DNA of 64,000 nt from Algoriphagus locisalis (GCF_900116615.1 NZ_FPBF01000004.1:1-64000), one strand, 5' to 3'; shown: positions 1-9,320, numbered from the stretch's first letter. A program made the numbers and translations. Notes: generated by a model from the letters alone, not told the origin.

Positions 1-270
1 TTCGATCGTACCTTCGAAAAGCATGGCCTGAAAATGAAAAGCTATGTGGCTGTCCAAAAGAAAATTCTAACCACCATCTACGCATTATGGAAAAACAACA
101 CCCCATTTGAAGATGATTATAAACCCCAAATATCCAAAGAACAGGAGCTGGAGCTTCCCTCTCCGGTCAGCTTTGCAAAAGCTGAAAAAAGTAGTGCCGA
201 TCAAGTCGGCACTACACAAGGTAAACATCCAAGTGAACGATCACTGTATGCTTCCTCTCCGGTATCGTAA
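1..270 (+). CDS. IS110-type transposase, C-terminal fragment cut by window edge
   Basis: The frame is open from the first base and ends at the stop at 268-270, so only the last 89 residues are visible. Residues from about 12 on (KSYVAVQKKILTTIYALWK) resemble the conserved C-terminal helix of IS110/IS116/IS902 transposases, where a basic, hydrophobic segment ending in a 'LWK' or 'LLK' stretch precedes a variable tail. The remaining tail is hydrophilic and of low complexity. A perfect inverted repeat with 10-bp arms and a 5-nt loop lies inside the tail at 191-215; it has no T-run. The family call rests on this short segment only. The catalytic DEDD and Ser domains lie outside the window, so whether the element is intact cannot be judged. 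Confidence 0.5.
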   Translation, partial: FDRTFEKHGLKMKSYVAVQKKILTTIYALWKNNTPFEDDYKPQISKEQELELPSPVSFAKAEKSSADQVGTTQGKHPSERSLYASSPVS

Positions 271-368
271 AGGTAAAAATTTTCACAAAACTCTTGTTTC
301 GAAAGATAGTACCTTGCGCCAATCAAGTTATTTCATTTTCAAATTTTTCAATCTCCCTCCCAATTCCG

Positions 369-376
369 TACCTTTG
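369..376 (+). promoter_or_regulatory. Bacteroidota -7 box upstream of purL
   Basis: TACCTTTG matches the Bacteroidota sigma-A -7 consensus TAnnTTTG exactly and lies 20 nt before the purL ATG. This predicts a very short leader. No clear TTG -33 element is seen at the usual distance. Confidence 0.5.
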
Positions 377-396
377 CAGCTTACCAGCCAAAGGAC

Positions 397-3300
397 ATGA
401 TTTTCTTCTTTGAATCCCCTCAAAAAACCGTTTACGCTGTACAATCTCCACAACCTTTCGCGCCCGAAGACCTAGAAAAGCTGACCTGGCTTTTTGGCGG
501 AGCAACAGCCATCTCTACACCTTCACTTTCGGGGAAATACTCAGGACCACGCAAGGAAATGATTACCCCATGGTCAACTAACGCCGTGGAAATCACTGCA
601 AACATGGGGATCCCCGGCGTGATCCGTATCGAGGAGTTTTTTCCGCTCAACGAAGGAGATCAGATCGACCCCATGCTCCAGCATGCCTTTGAAGGGCTGG
701 ATCAGGAGATTTTTGACATCCACTTGCAGCCGGAAGCAATCGTAGAAATCCACGATATCGCTGCCTATAATAAAGAACACGGATTGGCGCTTAGCCAGGT
801 AGAAGTGGATTACCTGGACAATGTCTCCAAGCAATTGGAACGTCCACTGACGGATTCTGAGGTTTTCGGGTTTTCCCAGGTGAACTCAGAGCATTGCCGA
901 CACAAGATTTTCAACGGTACTTTTATTATAGACGGAGTAGAAAAGCCGCAGACGCTTTTTCAACTCATCAAAGAAACATCCAAAGCGCATCCCAACCGGA
1001 TCGCTTCAGCTTACAAGGACAACGTGGCCTTTGTAGCCGGACCAAAAGCCCAGCAATTTGCACCGAAAACAGCCCATCAAGCCGATTTCTTCGAAACCCG
1101 CGAGATCGACACGGTTATTTCCCTAAAAGCTGAAACACACAACTTCCCAACTACCGTGGAGCCTTTCAACGGCGCCGCAACCGGAGCTGGTGGAGAAATC
1201 AGAGACCGTATGGCGGGCGGAACGGCCTCCATTCCTTTGGCAGGAACGGCGGTATATATGACTTCTTATCCTAGATCTGAAAAAGGAAGATCCTGGGAAA
1301 GCAAACTGGAAGAGCGACCTTGGCTGTACCAAACGCCAATGGATATCCTGATCAAAGCTTCCAATGGGGCTTCTGATTTCGGAAACAAATTCGGTCAGCC
1401 GCTGATCTCCGGATCTTTGTTGACTTTCGAACATGAGGAAGACGGCAAGCATCATGGGTTTGACAAAGTAATCATGCTGGCTGGTGGTGTAGGTTTCACC
1501 AATGCCAACTACACGAAAAAAGACGCACCAAAAGCTGGTGATCAGATTGTGATCATGGGCGGTGACAACTATAGAATCGGCATGGGCGGTTCGGCGGTTT
1601 CTTCCCTCAACACCGGTGAACTTTCCAACGCCATCGAGCTAAATGCCATTCAGCGATCCAATCCTGAGATGCAAAAGCGTGTGTCCAATGTGATCCGCGC
1701 AATGGCTGAGAGCGAAAACAACCCAATCATTTCAATCCACGATCATGGAGCTGGCGGACATTTGAACTGCCTTTCTGAATTGGTGGAAGATGCCGGGGGA
1801 ACAATCCACATCGACAAATTGCCGGTGGGTGACCCTACCCTTTCCGCTAAGGAAATCATCGGAAACGAATCCCAGGAGCGTATGGGGCTGGTGATCGGCA
1901 AAAAAGACGTAGATACCTTACATCAGATCTCTGACCGGGAGCGTGCACCATTCTACGTGGTGGGCGAGACGACCGGAGATATGCATTTCAAATTCGAAAA
2001 TGGCAAAACCGGAGAAAAACCGGTGGACTGGAACCTGAGCTACATGTTCGGTTCTTCGCCTAAGACCATTTTGGAAGACGATACGACCAACGCAACTTTT
2101 GCGGAAGCAAACTACGAAGCTGACCTGATCCAAGCCTATGTACGCGAAGTACTTCAGCTGGAAGCGGTGGCGTGTAAGGATTGGTTGACCAATAAGGTAG
2201 ATAGATCCGTGACGGGACGTGTGGCTACACAGCAGACCGTCGGTGAGATCCAACTTCCGCTGAATGACGTGGCTGTAATGGCCCTTGACTTCACCGGAAA
2301 TAAAGGCATCGCCACTTCCATCGGTCATGCGCCGGTGGCAGCTTTGGCAAACCCTGAGGCAGGTAGCCGATTGGCGATTGCTGAGGCGATGACCAACTTG
2401 ATTTTTGCACCTATTCAGGATGGTTTGCAGGGGATTTCCCTTTCTGCCAACTGGATGTGGCCTGCCAAAAACAAAGGCGAAAACGATAGATTATACAGAG
2501 CGGTAGAAGCAGTTTCGAAATTTGCCATAGATCTGGGTGTGAATATCCCTACGGGAAAAGACTCCCTTTCCATGACTCAGAAATACCCTGACGGAAAAAC
2601 GGTGTACTCTCCAGGAACGGTGATTATCTCCTCCGTCGGCGAATGCTCTGATGTGAAGAAAACAGTTAAAACTGCTTTGAAGCCTATCAAAGGAAGCAGA
2701 ATCCTCTACCTAGATTTCTCCAAGGACAATTTCAAACTGGCTGGTTCCAGTTTCTACCAGGCCTTGAACAAGGTAGGAACAGAAACTCCAGACGTAAAAG
2801 ACCCGCAGTATTTAGCGAAAGCATTTACAGCTGTTCAGGACCTGATCGACCAGACTTGGGTGATGGCTGGCCACGATATCTCTTCAGGTGGATTGGTAAC
2901 AGCGCTTTTGGAAATGTGTTTCCCGGTACAGAACATTGGATTGAAAGTAAAACTAGATCGTCTGCATGAGCCGGATATAGTGAAAGCCTTATTCGCTGAG
3001 AATCCAGGTATTCTGATTCAGGTAGCTGATGATCATGCGGTGGAAGCCTTATTGGTGGAAGCTGACGTGGATTATGTGGAGCTGGCGAAAGTGACTGATT
3101 CCGGAAATATTGAATTTGCAGGAAAAGACGTGACACTGGACATCGCTGAGCTTCGTGATGTATGGTTCAGATCCTCTTATTTATTGGACAGAAAGCAAAG
3201 CGGAGAGAAACTTGCAAAAGACCGCTTTGACAATTATAAAAAACAACCACTTGCATTTGAGTTTGCTGAAGGCTGGAAAGGTGACTTTGCCGCAGCAGGT

Positions 3301-4080
3301 CTCGATCCATTCAGAACTGCCAAAGGCAAAGCGAAAGCAGCGATTATCCGTGAAAAAGGGGTGAATGGCGATCGTGAGATGGCTTACTCACTGTGGTTGG
3401 CAGGATTCGAAGTAAAGGACATCCATATGACCGATCTGATCGCAGGTCGTGAAAACCTGGAAGATGTACAGCTGATCGTCTTCGTGGGTGGATTCTCCAA
3501 CTCCGATGTACTGGGTTCGGCCAAAGGCTGGGCAGGTGCATTCCTCTACAACCCTAAGGCTAAGCAGGCGCTGGACAACTTCTACGCTAGACCTGACACC
3601 TTGAGTTTGGGCGTATGTAACGGTTGCCAACTGATGGTAGAGCTTGGCTTGGTCACTCCTGATCATGCCGACAAACCAAAGATGCTGCACAATGCATCCC
3701 ATAAGTTTGAATCCACTTTCGTGAATGTAACCATCCCACAAAACGAATCTGTGATGCTAGGCTCACTTAGCGGACAGAGACTGGGCGTATGGGTAGCGCA
3801 TGGAGAAGGAAAATTCTCACTTCCACAAGCTGAAAGCGACTACAACTTCGCGATGAAATACAGCTACGAAGCCTACCCAGGCAATCCTAACGGTTCCGAT
3901 CATGCTACCGCAGGTATCGCTTCCGCAGACGGACGTCACTTGGCTATCATGCCACATATCGAGCGAAGCCTTAAGCCTTGGAACTGGGCACATTACCCTG
4001 ATGATAGAAATGACGACTTTACACCATGGATGGAGGCTTTTGTGAATGCACGCGTATGGGTTGAGAACCATGGTTCTTAA
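397..4080 (+). CDS. purL: Phosphoribosylformylglycinamidine synthase, single-chain form
   Basis: PurL carries out the fourth step of purine synthesis: FGAR, glutamine and ATP give FGAM, in the cytoplasm. The 1227-residue length is that of the large single-chain enzyme, not the split PurS/PurL/PurQ form. The N-terminal linker is followed by the FGAM synthetase core with NSEHCRH at residues 163-169 and the HNFPTTVEPFNGAATGAGGE segment near 248. A second AIRS-like half follows, then a C-terminal class I glutaminase domain with nucleophile Cys1074 in GVCNGCQ and the His1187/Glu1189 pair in PHIERS. The ATG at 397 is preceded by AAAGGA and by a -7 box at 369. The gene stands alone and a strong terminator follows. 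Its base composition is clearly richer in GC than the accessory genes that follow. Confidence 0.97.
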   Translation: MIFFFESPQKTVYAVQSPQPFAPEDLEKLTWLFGGATAISTPSLSGKYSGPRKEMITPWSTNAVEITANMGIPGVIRIEEFFPLNEGDQIDPMLQHAFEGLDQEIFDIHLQPEAIVEIHDIAAYNKEHGLALSQVEVDYLDNVSKQLERPLTDSEVFGFSQVNSEHCRHKIFNGTFIIDGVEKPQTLFQLIKETSKAHPNRIASAYKDNVAFVAGPKAQQFAPKTAHQADFFETREIDTVISLKAETHNFPTTVEPFNGAATGAGGEIRDRMAGGTASIPLAGTAVYMTSYPRSEKGRSWESKLEERPWLYQTPMDILIKASNGASDFGNKFGQPLISGSLLTFEHEEDGKHHGFDKVIMLAGGVGFTNANYTKKDAPKAGDQIVIMGGDNYRIGMGGSAVSSLNTGELSNAIELNAIQRSNPEMQKRVSNVIRAMAESENNPIISIHDHGAGGHLNCLSELVEDAGGTIHIDKLPVGDPTLSAKEIIGNESQERMGLVIGKKDVDTLHQISDRERAPFYVVGETTGDMHFKFENGKTGEKPVDWNLSYMFGSSPKTILEDDTTNATFAEANYEADLIQAYVREVLQLEAVACKDWLTNKVDRSVTGRVATQQTVGEIQLPLNDVAVMALDFTGNKGIATSIGHAPVAALANPEAGSRLAIAEAMTNLIFAPIQDGLQGISLSANWMWPAKNKGENDRLYRAVEAVSKFAIDLGVNIPTGKDSLSMTQKYPDGKTVYSPGTVIISSVGECSDVKKTVKTALKPIKGSRILYLDFSKDNFKLAGSSFYQALNKVGTETPDVKDPQYLAKAFTAVQDLIDQTWVMAGHDISSGGLVTALLEMCFPVQNIGLKVKLDRLHEPDIVKALFAENPGILIQVADDHAVEALLVEADVDYVELAKVTDSGNIEFAGKDVTLDIAELRDVWFRSSYLLDRKQSGEKLAKDRFDNYKKQPLAFEFAEGWKGDFAAAGLDPFRTAKGKAKAAIIREKGVNGDREMAYSLWLAGFEVKDIHMTDLIAGRENLEDVQLIVFVGGFSNSDVLGSAKGWAGAFLYNPKAKQALDNFYARPDTLSLGVCNGCQLMVELGLVTPDHADKPKMLHNASHKFESTFVNVTIPQNESVMLGSLSGQRLGVWVAHGEGKFSLPQAESDYNFAMKYSYEAYPGNPNGSDHATAGIASADGRHLAIMPHIERSLKPWNWAHYPDDRNDDFTPWMEAFVNARVWVENHGS

Positions 4081-4235
4081 ACTTCGACATTCATTATTCG
4101 ATGTTTATCATTCGATATTATTCAGATTGAGAAATTGGAATATTGGAATAACTAGTCCGCCCTGGCGGATTGAAAAAGTAAGGTGCAGCATCAATATTTT
4201 CGCTTCAAAGTCAATATTTCGTACTTCAAACATTC

Positions 4236-4267
4236 AAAAATCCCTTAGAATATTCTAAGGGATTTTT
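4236..4267. terminator. Intrinsic terminator after purL
   Basis: A perfect inverted repeat with 16-bp arms (centre 4251/4252) runs into eight T residues on the plus strand and five A residues on the left side. It can act on transcripts from either side. It closes the purL unit and marks the left edge of the AT-rich accessory block. The 155 bases between purL and this hairpin hold only TTCGAT-rich spacer sequence. Confidence 0.85.
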
Positions 4268-4503
4268 TTTGTTAAGATTTTAGGATATCTTGACCTAGGT
4301 ATTTAGAAAGGAGGGCTAAATTTCAATCTTCTTCGGGAATATCCCCAAAACTTGGGTTTGACAAAAGGCAATACTTGTGTTATTATGAATTGGAAAAGAA
4401 AAGTTAAACATTACATATAGAACCACAAAAGTAACATCTAGGACGACCCTAATACAAAATTCGGTTAAATACTTACAAAAGAACAAACATAAACATTTAA
4501 TAA

Positions 4504-6504
4504 ATGGATAGTCAACTTCAATCAATTTCAAAAATATTTACTGAAAAAATATTTCGTATCCCAGATTATCAAAGAGGATATGCTTGGACGGAGAAACAGC
4601 TAAAAGACTTTTGGTCTGACATCATTCTATTAGAAGAAGACAAAAACCATTATGTTGGAGTACTAACTTTAGAAGGTGTCCCTCAAAAAACATACGATAA
4701 TTGGGGTGATGATAATTGGATAATAAAATCAAAAAACTTCGAGCCATATTACATTGTTGATGGGCAGCAAAGATTAACAACTACAATCATACTAATTCAA
4801 TCTTTAACAGAAGTAATTTCAGACCAAGAAGTACTTAATTACACAACTGTTGAAGAAATAAAGAAAAGATTTATTTTTGACTCAAAGGATAATGGTATTT
4901 CCAGGTCATATATTTTTGGTTATGAAAAAGATAACCCTTCATACGAGTTCCTGAAAACAAAAGTATTTAATGAAACCTCAACCAGTGGTTATAATAATGA
5001 AATAACTATTTACACACACAATTTAGAATATGCAAAAGAGTTCTTTGTAAATAAATTAAAAGAACTAACAAAAGAAGAACGAGAGATTATATTCACTAAA
5101 ATAACCCAAAAATTATTATTTAATATTTACACAATTTCAAGTGATATTGATGTATTCATTGCCTTTGAAACGATGAATAATAGAGGAAAACCATTATCAA
5201 ATTTAGAACTTCTGAAAAACAGACTTATATATTTATCTACTAAATTTAATACCGAAGATTCAGAAAGAAATAAATTGAGAAAGATAATAAATGATGGATG
5301 GAGAGGAATATATCACTACTTGGGATTAAATAAAGACAAACCCCTAAATGATGATTATTTTCTAAACAATCATTGTTCAATATACTATGGACATGAAATT
5401 TTTCCCTTTGATGAAATTGAAACGAATAGATTAAGAAGAATAAGCCACCACTTAAGGGAAAACTTGGAAGATTTTCTTCTAGAAAGTAAGTTTACACTTA
5501 AGAATATAACAACCGACAATAAACTCACAATAACTTCAATAAAAGAATATGTGGAAAGCTTACAAGACTCAGTTGTCGCCTGGTTCTATTTTTACAACCC
5601 TACATTATCCAAAGATTATACAGATAATGAAAAACTTATTTTAGATAGATTAAATAGGATTGGTCTTGCAAATTTTTCATCTTTAATTCTAGCGATCTAC
5701 TTAAAAAAACCAAAAAATGACTTAAAAATTAAACTATTGGCTAGAATCGAAAAACTAGCGTTTCTATACCTACTTCTTTCTTACAGAGTATACGTTAATT
5801 ATATAGATTTTTCCATGGTTGCTATTAAAATTCATAAAGGAGACATGTCGCTAACGGACTTATTGAAAAGTTTAGATCTTCAAATAAAAGAAATTTTAGA
5901 TAAACCTGATTTACTTGATAGACTAATTGAAAATTTTAAGAGCCAAGGTTTTTATGGTTGGAGTGGGATTAGATATTTTCTTTATGAATATGAATTAAGC
6001 ATAAAAGGAACTTCTAAAACTAGAAAAAATAAGATAGATTGGTTTGAGTTTAGAAATGAAAAAGATGATTATATCACTATAGAACATATTTATCCGCAAA
6101 CACCTAGAACAGAATGTTGGACTAAAGACTTTAACTCATATTCTTTAAAAGAGCGAAAAATATTAAACAATTCCCTTGGAAATCTATTACCATTATCTAA
6201 ACCTAAAAATTCAAGCTTACAGAATAAATGTTTTATTGATAAAATTGACAACGGGAAAAATTACGTTGGATATAAGTATGGATCTTATTCAGAAAATGAA
6301 ATTTCAGGTTTAACAGAATGGACACCACAGAATATTTTAGATAGAGGGATGAAACTATTGAAATTCATGGAACAGCGTTGGGAGTTAAATTTTGAATCTG
6401 ATGAAAGAAGAAAGGAGCTTTTAAATTTGACATTTATAAAAACGAATACACCAACTAGAAGACGTATAGTTAAAAAATCAAATTTAAATACCCCGTCTAA
6501 GTAG
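4504..6504 (+). CDS. DUF262-DUF1524 protein, GmrSD/SspE-like restriction factor
   Basis: The 666-residue protein fuses an N-terminal DUF262 domain (RIPDYQRGYAW at 18-28, DGQQR at 86-90) to a C-terminal DUF1524 HNH-type domain with His528 in IEHIYPQ and the LGNLLPL segment around Asn560. In this family DUF262 is an NTP-dependent, ParB/sulfiredoxin-like fold and DUF1524 is the DNA-cutting part. GmrSD cuts glucosylated phage DNA and SspE acts with phosphorothioate marks. Both key motifs are intact, so activity is plausible. No modification genes are nearby, which favours a stand-alone type IV-like enzyme. Codon use is extremely AT-rich compared with purL, a sign of transfer. The target (modified or foreign DNA) is inference. 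Confidence 0.85.
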   Translation: MDSQLQSISKIFTEKIFRIPDYQRGYAWTEKQLKDFWSDIILLEEDKNHYVGVLTLEGVPQKTYDNWGDDNWIIKSKNFEPYYIVDGQQRLTTTIILIQSLTEVISDQEVLNYTTVEEIKKRFIFDSKDNGISRSYIFGYEKDNPSYEFLKTKVFNETSTSGYNNEITIYTHNLEYAKEFFVNKLKELTKEEREIIFTKITQKLLFNIYTISSDIDVFIAFETMNNRGKPLSNLELLKNRLIYLSTKFNTEDSERNKLRKIINDGWRGIYHYLGLNKDKPLNDDYFLNNHCSIYYGHEIFPFDEIETNRLRRISHHLRENLEDFLLESKFTLKNITTDNKLTITSIKEYVESLQDSVVAWFYFYNPTLSKDYTDNEKLILDRLNRIGLANFSSLILAIYLKKPKNDLKIKLLARIEKLAFLYLLLSYRVYVNYIDFSMVAIKIHKGDMSLTDLLKSLDLQIKEILDKPDLLDRLIENFKSQGFYGWSGIRYFLYEYELSIKGTSKTRKNKIDWFEFRNEKDDYITIEHIYPQTPRTECWTKDFNSYSLKERKILNNSLGNLLPLSKPKNSSLQNKCFIDKIDNGKNYVGYKYGSYSENEISGLTEWTPQNILDRGMKLLKFMEQRWELNFESDERRKELLNLTFIKTNTPTRRRIVKKSNLNTPSK

Positions 6505-6714
6505 TCAGATCGCTCGTCTAGCGTAGTTCGCGCCGTCTGGGTGTAGGCAGTTTGCACGGGAATCACCCTCGCTGTTATATACTTACAACAGCCTCTATGC
6601 CGTAGTTTATTCTTTTCTCGATCAGTCGCAAAAAGGCGCTGGACTAGGGCTCTAAAAAGTCCAAAACCATGTTTTTTCAACTAAGTTTACGCTATTATTA
6701 AAATTGTTCATAAA
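6505..6714. repeat. Intergenic stretch with GCGTAGTT motif copies
   Basis: This gap carries two direct copies of a GCGTAGTT-type motif (6521-6528 and, as CCGTAGTT, 6600-6607). It also carries the string AGTCAGATCGCTCGTCTA (6503-6520), repeated with two changes at 10989-11005. The same motif recurs in the gaps at 7408-7593, 10965-11087 and 11475-11633. No promoter was recognised for the following gene. Confidence 0.5.
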
Positions 6715-7407
6715 ATGGAAGATACCAATAATTTATCTTTAATAGAGACTGTAATTACACACACATCCAGTATGGCCTCTATTGCCAGCATCCCACTAAC
6801 CCTTTACATTGCTAAATTGGAGTTGAGTAGAAAAAAAGAAGAAACCAAGAGAGAAATTATTCAAACCCTAATGAGCAGAATATCCAAATCATCATTGGAT
6901 TTTGATGAATTTTTTAACATAATTTCCTCAATCCTAGAAAACAACAACATTTCAAATAAGTCATTAAGACTTTTAGACATTCATTCCAATTTTGTTCTAG
7001 AAATAAGCAGAAATTCCTTTATTTCCGAAAAAAAAAGAAGCCAAGTGCTATCAAATTTAAAGGATTTGGGTGAACAAATTAAACAAAAATTAGACATGAA
7101 AACCGGAGTTGCTAGAGCTTATGGACATATGACCTCTGGAAACGGAAAACATACGACATATTCAGAATCAAGATCAGTAAGTTTCAGTTCGAATTATAGT
7201 TATTTATTCAATTCTAGAAAGACCAGTCTTTTGCCGAGCAAAATAATCCATTATTTTATTTCGTGGATACTTGGATCAGCATTTTCTATTTTGTTTGATT
7301 TTGAAATTTTTAATAAGATTCTAGGAATTCTGACTATAACCTCCATATACTTGCTAATTATAGGGAAAGTGGAAAATGGGCTGCCAAAAAATACGAGAAA
7401 ACAGTGA
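6715..7407 (+). CDS. Membrane protein of unknown function beside DUF262 gene
   Basis: The family is not recognised. The 230-residue product has a moderately hydrophobic N-terminal helix (about 15-33), a long charged helical middle (34-125), a Ser/Thr/Tyr-rich stretch (140-170) and two close C-terminal membrane segments (about 178-196 and 201-217). It is co-oriented with the DUF262-DUF1524 gene, 210 bases downstream, and shares its very low GC content. It probably arrived with that gene. A role as a membrane-bound partner of a defence module is possible but unsupported by any motif. Confidence 0.7.
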   Translation: MEDTNNLSLIETVITHTSSMASIASIPLTLYIAKLELSRKKEETKREIIQTLMSRISKSSLDFDEFFNIISSILENNNISNKSLRLLDIHSNFVLEISRNSFISEKKRSQVLSNLKDLGEQIKQKLDMKTGVARAYGHMTSGNGKHTTYSESRSVSFSSNYSYLFNSRKTSLLPSKIIHYFISWILGSAFSILFDFEIFNKILGILTITSIYLLIIGKVENGLPKNTRKQ

Positions 7408-7593
7408 CTCCTGCTGTGCGTAGTCAACTCTCCCGCCTTGGAAGTAATCTTTACCACCTGAGCGTAGTTTGATAACAGTGCCCTAAGCGTAGTTCCGTAC
7501 AGTTCTCGGAAGTAACTACGCCTTACTATTATATAGAATTTATAATTCTCAGCATAACCAAAAAAACTACTAGATCCAAGAAATACGCTGTTC
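7408..7593. repeat. Intergenic stretch with four GCGTAGTT motif copies
   Basis: Three direct copies (7418-7425 ending in C, 7462-7469, 7487-7494) and one inverted copy (7514-7521) are present. The last two form an imperfect hairpin, AGCGTAGTTCC against GGAAGTAACTACGCC. The stretch separates two convergent genes. Confidence 0.5.
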
Positions 7594-7998
7594 CTATTTC
7601 TCCATCATCTTCTTCAACAACTCCACCTTTTCTTTTTCAGATTCCAAGAGTCGCTCGTATAGTTTCTTATTTTCGTCAAGTGCTTCGACCCACTTTTCAA
7701 TTGGATTCACATTGAATGTGGTATGATAATTTACACCACTGAATTGACCATTGAATGAAGAATTAAAAAAATTGATGGCGGATTCCTCATTAAAACTCTT
7801 AATTGCCTCCGCCGGAACCTTTAAAATCTCAGCTACCTGACGCAAGAGCTCCTCCTCCACTTCTTCCTTTTGCTCCAGCAGGCTTATTTTCTTCTGGGAC
7901 CAGTCAGGTCCGAGTTCGAAGGCCAGTGACTCCTGCTTGATGCCCATCATCTCACGAAAACGCTTGATATTCCTGCCGTGGTGGATTTTTTCGTTCAT
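7594..7998 (-). CDS. XRE-family helix-turn-helix regulator
   Basis: The 134-residue protein has a Cro/CI-type HTH at about residues 8-63 (KRFREMMGIKQESLAFELG starts the first two helices). A linker containing FNGQFSGVNYHTTFNVNPIEKW leads to a C-terminal coiled coil (about 105-134) rich in Glu, Leu and Lys, probably for dimerisation. This layout recurs among Bacteroidota regulators with a short C-terminal zipper. It faces away from the hairpin-repeat region on its upstream side, and 200 bases separate its start from the first repeat. Its targets are not visible; no clear operator was recognised upstream. Confidence 0.85.
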   Translation of the reverse strand: MNEKIHHGRNIKRFREMMGIKQESLAFELGPDWSQKKISLLEQKEEVEEELLRQVAEILKVPAEAIKSFNEESAINFFNSSFNGQFSGVNYHTTFNVNPIEKWVEALDENKKLYERLLESEKEKVELLKKMMEK

Positions 7999-8199
7999 AG
8001 TCTGAAGTATTAGAAAGGGAAATTAACAAAATCTCCCCAAAGTCCTTGGACTAATTTATTCCTTAGGGAGGAGATCAGCAAGGAATTCTAGGTATTGCCT
8101 GATAAATCGAGACAAAATGTGTCGGGATAGATGATTCTTCCTTGCGAGTTTGGCTGCTTAAAGGGCTGAGGATGACGAGGCGATATCATGCTCCTGATG

Positions 8200-8302
8200 A
8201 TATCGGCCATGCCTACGGCATTCTGCATACTATCATCCATCTTTAATTCCAGCCATTGAAATGGCTGGCTAGGTGATCGGTCATGCCTACGGCATTGATT
8301 GG
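8200..8302 (+). repeat. Triple-hairpin repeat, family A, unit 1
   Basis: The unit starts with ATATCGGCC and then forms three hairpins. The first is ATGCC-TAC-GGCAT. The second, CCAGCCATTGAAATGGCTGG, has a 9-bp stem and is followed by GGCTAGG and ATCGG. The third is ATGCC-TAC-GGCAT again, followed by TGATTGG. The middle stem is perfect in this copy. Confidence 0.85.
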
Positions 8303-8390
8303 AATGGAAATCGTCATTATTATCTGATCATATTCACTCGGCTAACTAAATTATAGTCCATGACTAATCACAATATCACAAGATCTATTT

Positions 8391-8492
8391 CTTATCAGTC
8401 CCATAGGGACGGCTCATCTCCTAGCCAGAGGTTTCAACCTCTGGAATTTGAATGATAACATAGCCCGCAAAGTCCCAGCGGGACGGCCGATC
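8391..8492 (-). repeat. Triple-hairpin repeat, family B, unit 1
   Basis: Read on the minus strand it has the same layout as family A: GATCGGCC, hairpin GTCCC-GCT-GGGAC, a spacer, CCAGAGGTTGAAACCTCTGG, GGCTAGG, hairpin GTCCC-TAT-GGGAC, then TGATAAG. Stem bases differ from family A but pairing is kept. With unit A1 it makes an inverted pair separated by an 88-bp spacer. Confidence 0.85.
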
Positions 8493-8530
8493 TATTAATC
8501 ACCAAATCCAATATTAGATTGTCATTTGCA

Positions 8531-8656
8531 AATATCGGTTATGCCTATGGCATTTGTAAACCATGCTATCATCATTTTACCAGCCATTGATGGTTCGACC
8601 TCGCTCACCAACCATGGCTGGCTAAAAGATCGGGCATGCCTAATGGCATTGATTAG
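8531..8656 (+). repeat. Triple-hairpin repeat, family A, unit 2 (diverged)
   Basis: This is a longer, diverged copy. Both small hairpins carry changes (ATGCC-TAT-GGCAT, ATGCC-TAAT-GGCAT). The middle hairpin is enlarged by an insert that itself pairs (TGGTT with AACCA) inside the kept outer stem CCAGCCA/TGGCTGG. Confidence 0.75.
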
Positions 8657-8794
8657 AACAAAATCTCTCATTCTTGCCAATCTCCAGTACAGAGATCATG
8701 AATATTGTAAAATTATCCGGCAAATTAATCAAACTTAACCCACCCTACAGGCTGGCTGCTCACTAGATTTGTCCACTGGACAAATCTTTAACGC

Positions 8795-8894
8795 TCGCCC
8801 CTCAGCGGGACGAACCATCTTATAGCCAAAGGTTTCAACCTCAGGAATTTGAATGACAACATCGCCTGCATAGTCCCAGAGGGACGGTCGATAT
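8795..8894 (-). repeat. Triple-hairpin repeat, family B, unit 2 (diverged)
   Basis: This degenerate B unit has one small hairpin broken (CCCCTCAGCGGGAC) and mismatches in the middle stem. A separate perfect 9-bp hairpin, GATTTGTCC-ACT-GGACAAATC (8766-8786), lies just outside it. It pairs with unit A2 and looks like an ageing copy. Confidence 0.7.
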
Positions 8895-8932
8895 CTATGC
8901 ATCACCACATCCAATATTGGATTGTCATTTAC

Positions 8933-9036
8933 CAATATCGGTCATGCCGATGGCATTTCACAACCCATTATCCAACTTAAATTCCAGCCATTGAAATGAC
9001 TGGCTAGATGATCGGTCATGCCTACGGCATTGATTG
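8933..9036 (+). repeat. Triple-hairpin repeat, family A, unit 3
   Basis: The standard A layout is present. The first loop is GAT and the middle stem has one C/A mismatch (CCAGCCATT against AATGACTGG), the same mismatch as in units A4 and A5. Confidence 0.85.
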
Positions 9037-9125
9037 GAATGGAAATCCTCATTATTATCTGACCATATTCACTCGGCTAACTAAATTATAGTCCATGACT
9101 AATCACAATATCACAAGATCTATTT

Positions 9126-9228
9126 CTTATCAGTCCCATAGGGACGGTCCATATCCTAGCCAGAGGTTTTAACCTCTGGAATTTGAATGACAACATAGCC
9201 CGCAAAGTCCCAGCGGGACGGACGATAT
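9126..9228 (-). repeat. Triple-hairpin repeat, family B, unit 3
   Basis: The unit is nearly identical to unit B1. The spacer between A3 and B3 (9037-9125) also nearly matches the A1-B1 spacer (8303-8390), so a block of about 225 bases has been copied 735 bases downstream. Confidence 0.85.
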
Positions 9229-9320
9229 ATACCTGTTAATAATTGGCCATCAGTTTTCAAACTCGAATAAAATATTCGCTTTCCAGAATGAGCTATTCCT
9301 TTCTAGAATAGTTCATCCCG

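Noticed and set aside
4046..4258. 70-residue frame across the purL end and terminator
   Set aside because: It overlaps the purL end and runs into the terminator hairpin.
8526..8738. Short plus-strand reading frame over repeat A2
   Set aside because: It runs through hairpin repeat sequence and has no protein-like composition.
8735..8935. Short minus-strand reading frame over repeat B2
   Set aside because: It is made of repeat hairpins; no start signal or plausible product.
8200..9228. Repeat clusters as a CRISPR array
   Set aside because: Units are about 100 bases, alternate in orientation, carry internal hairpins and have similar, not unique, spacers; no cas genes are present.
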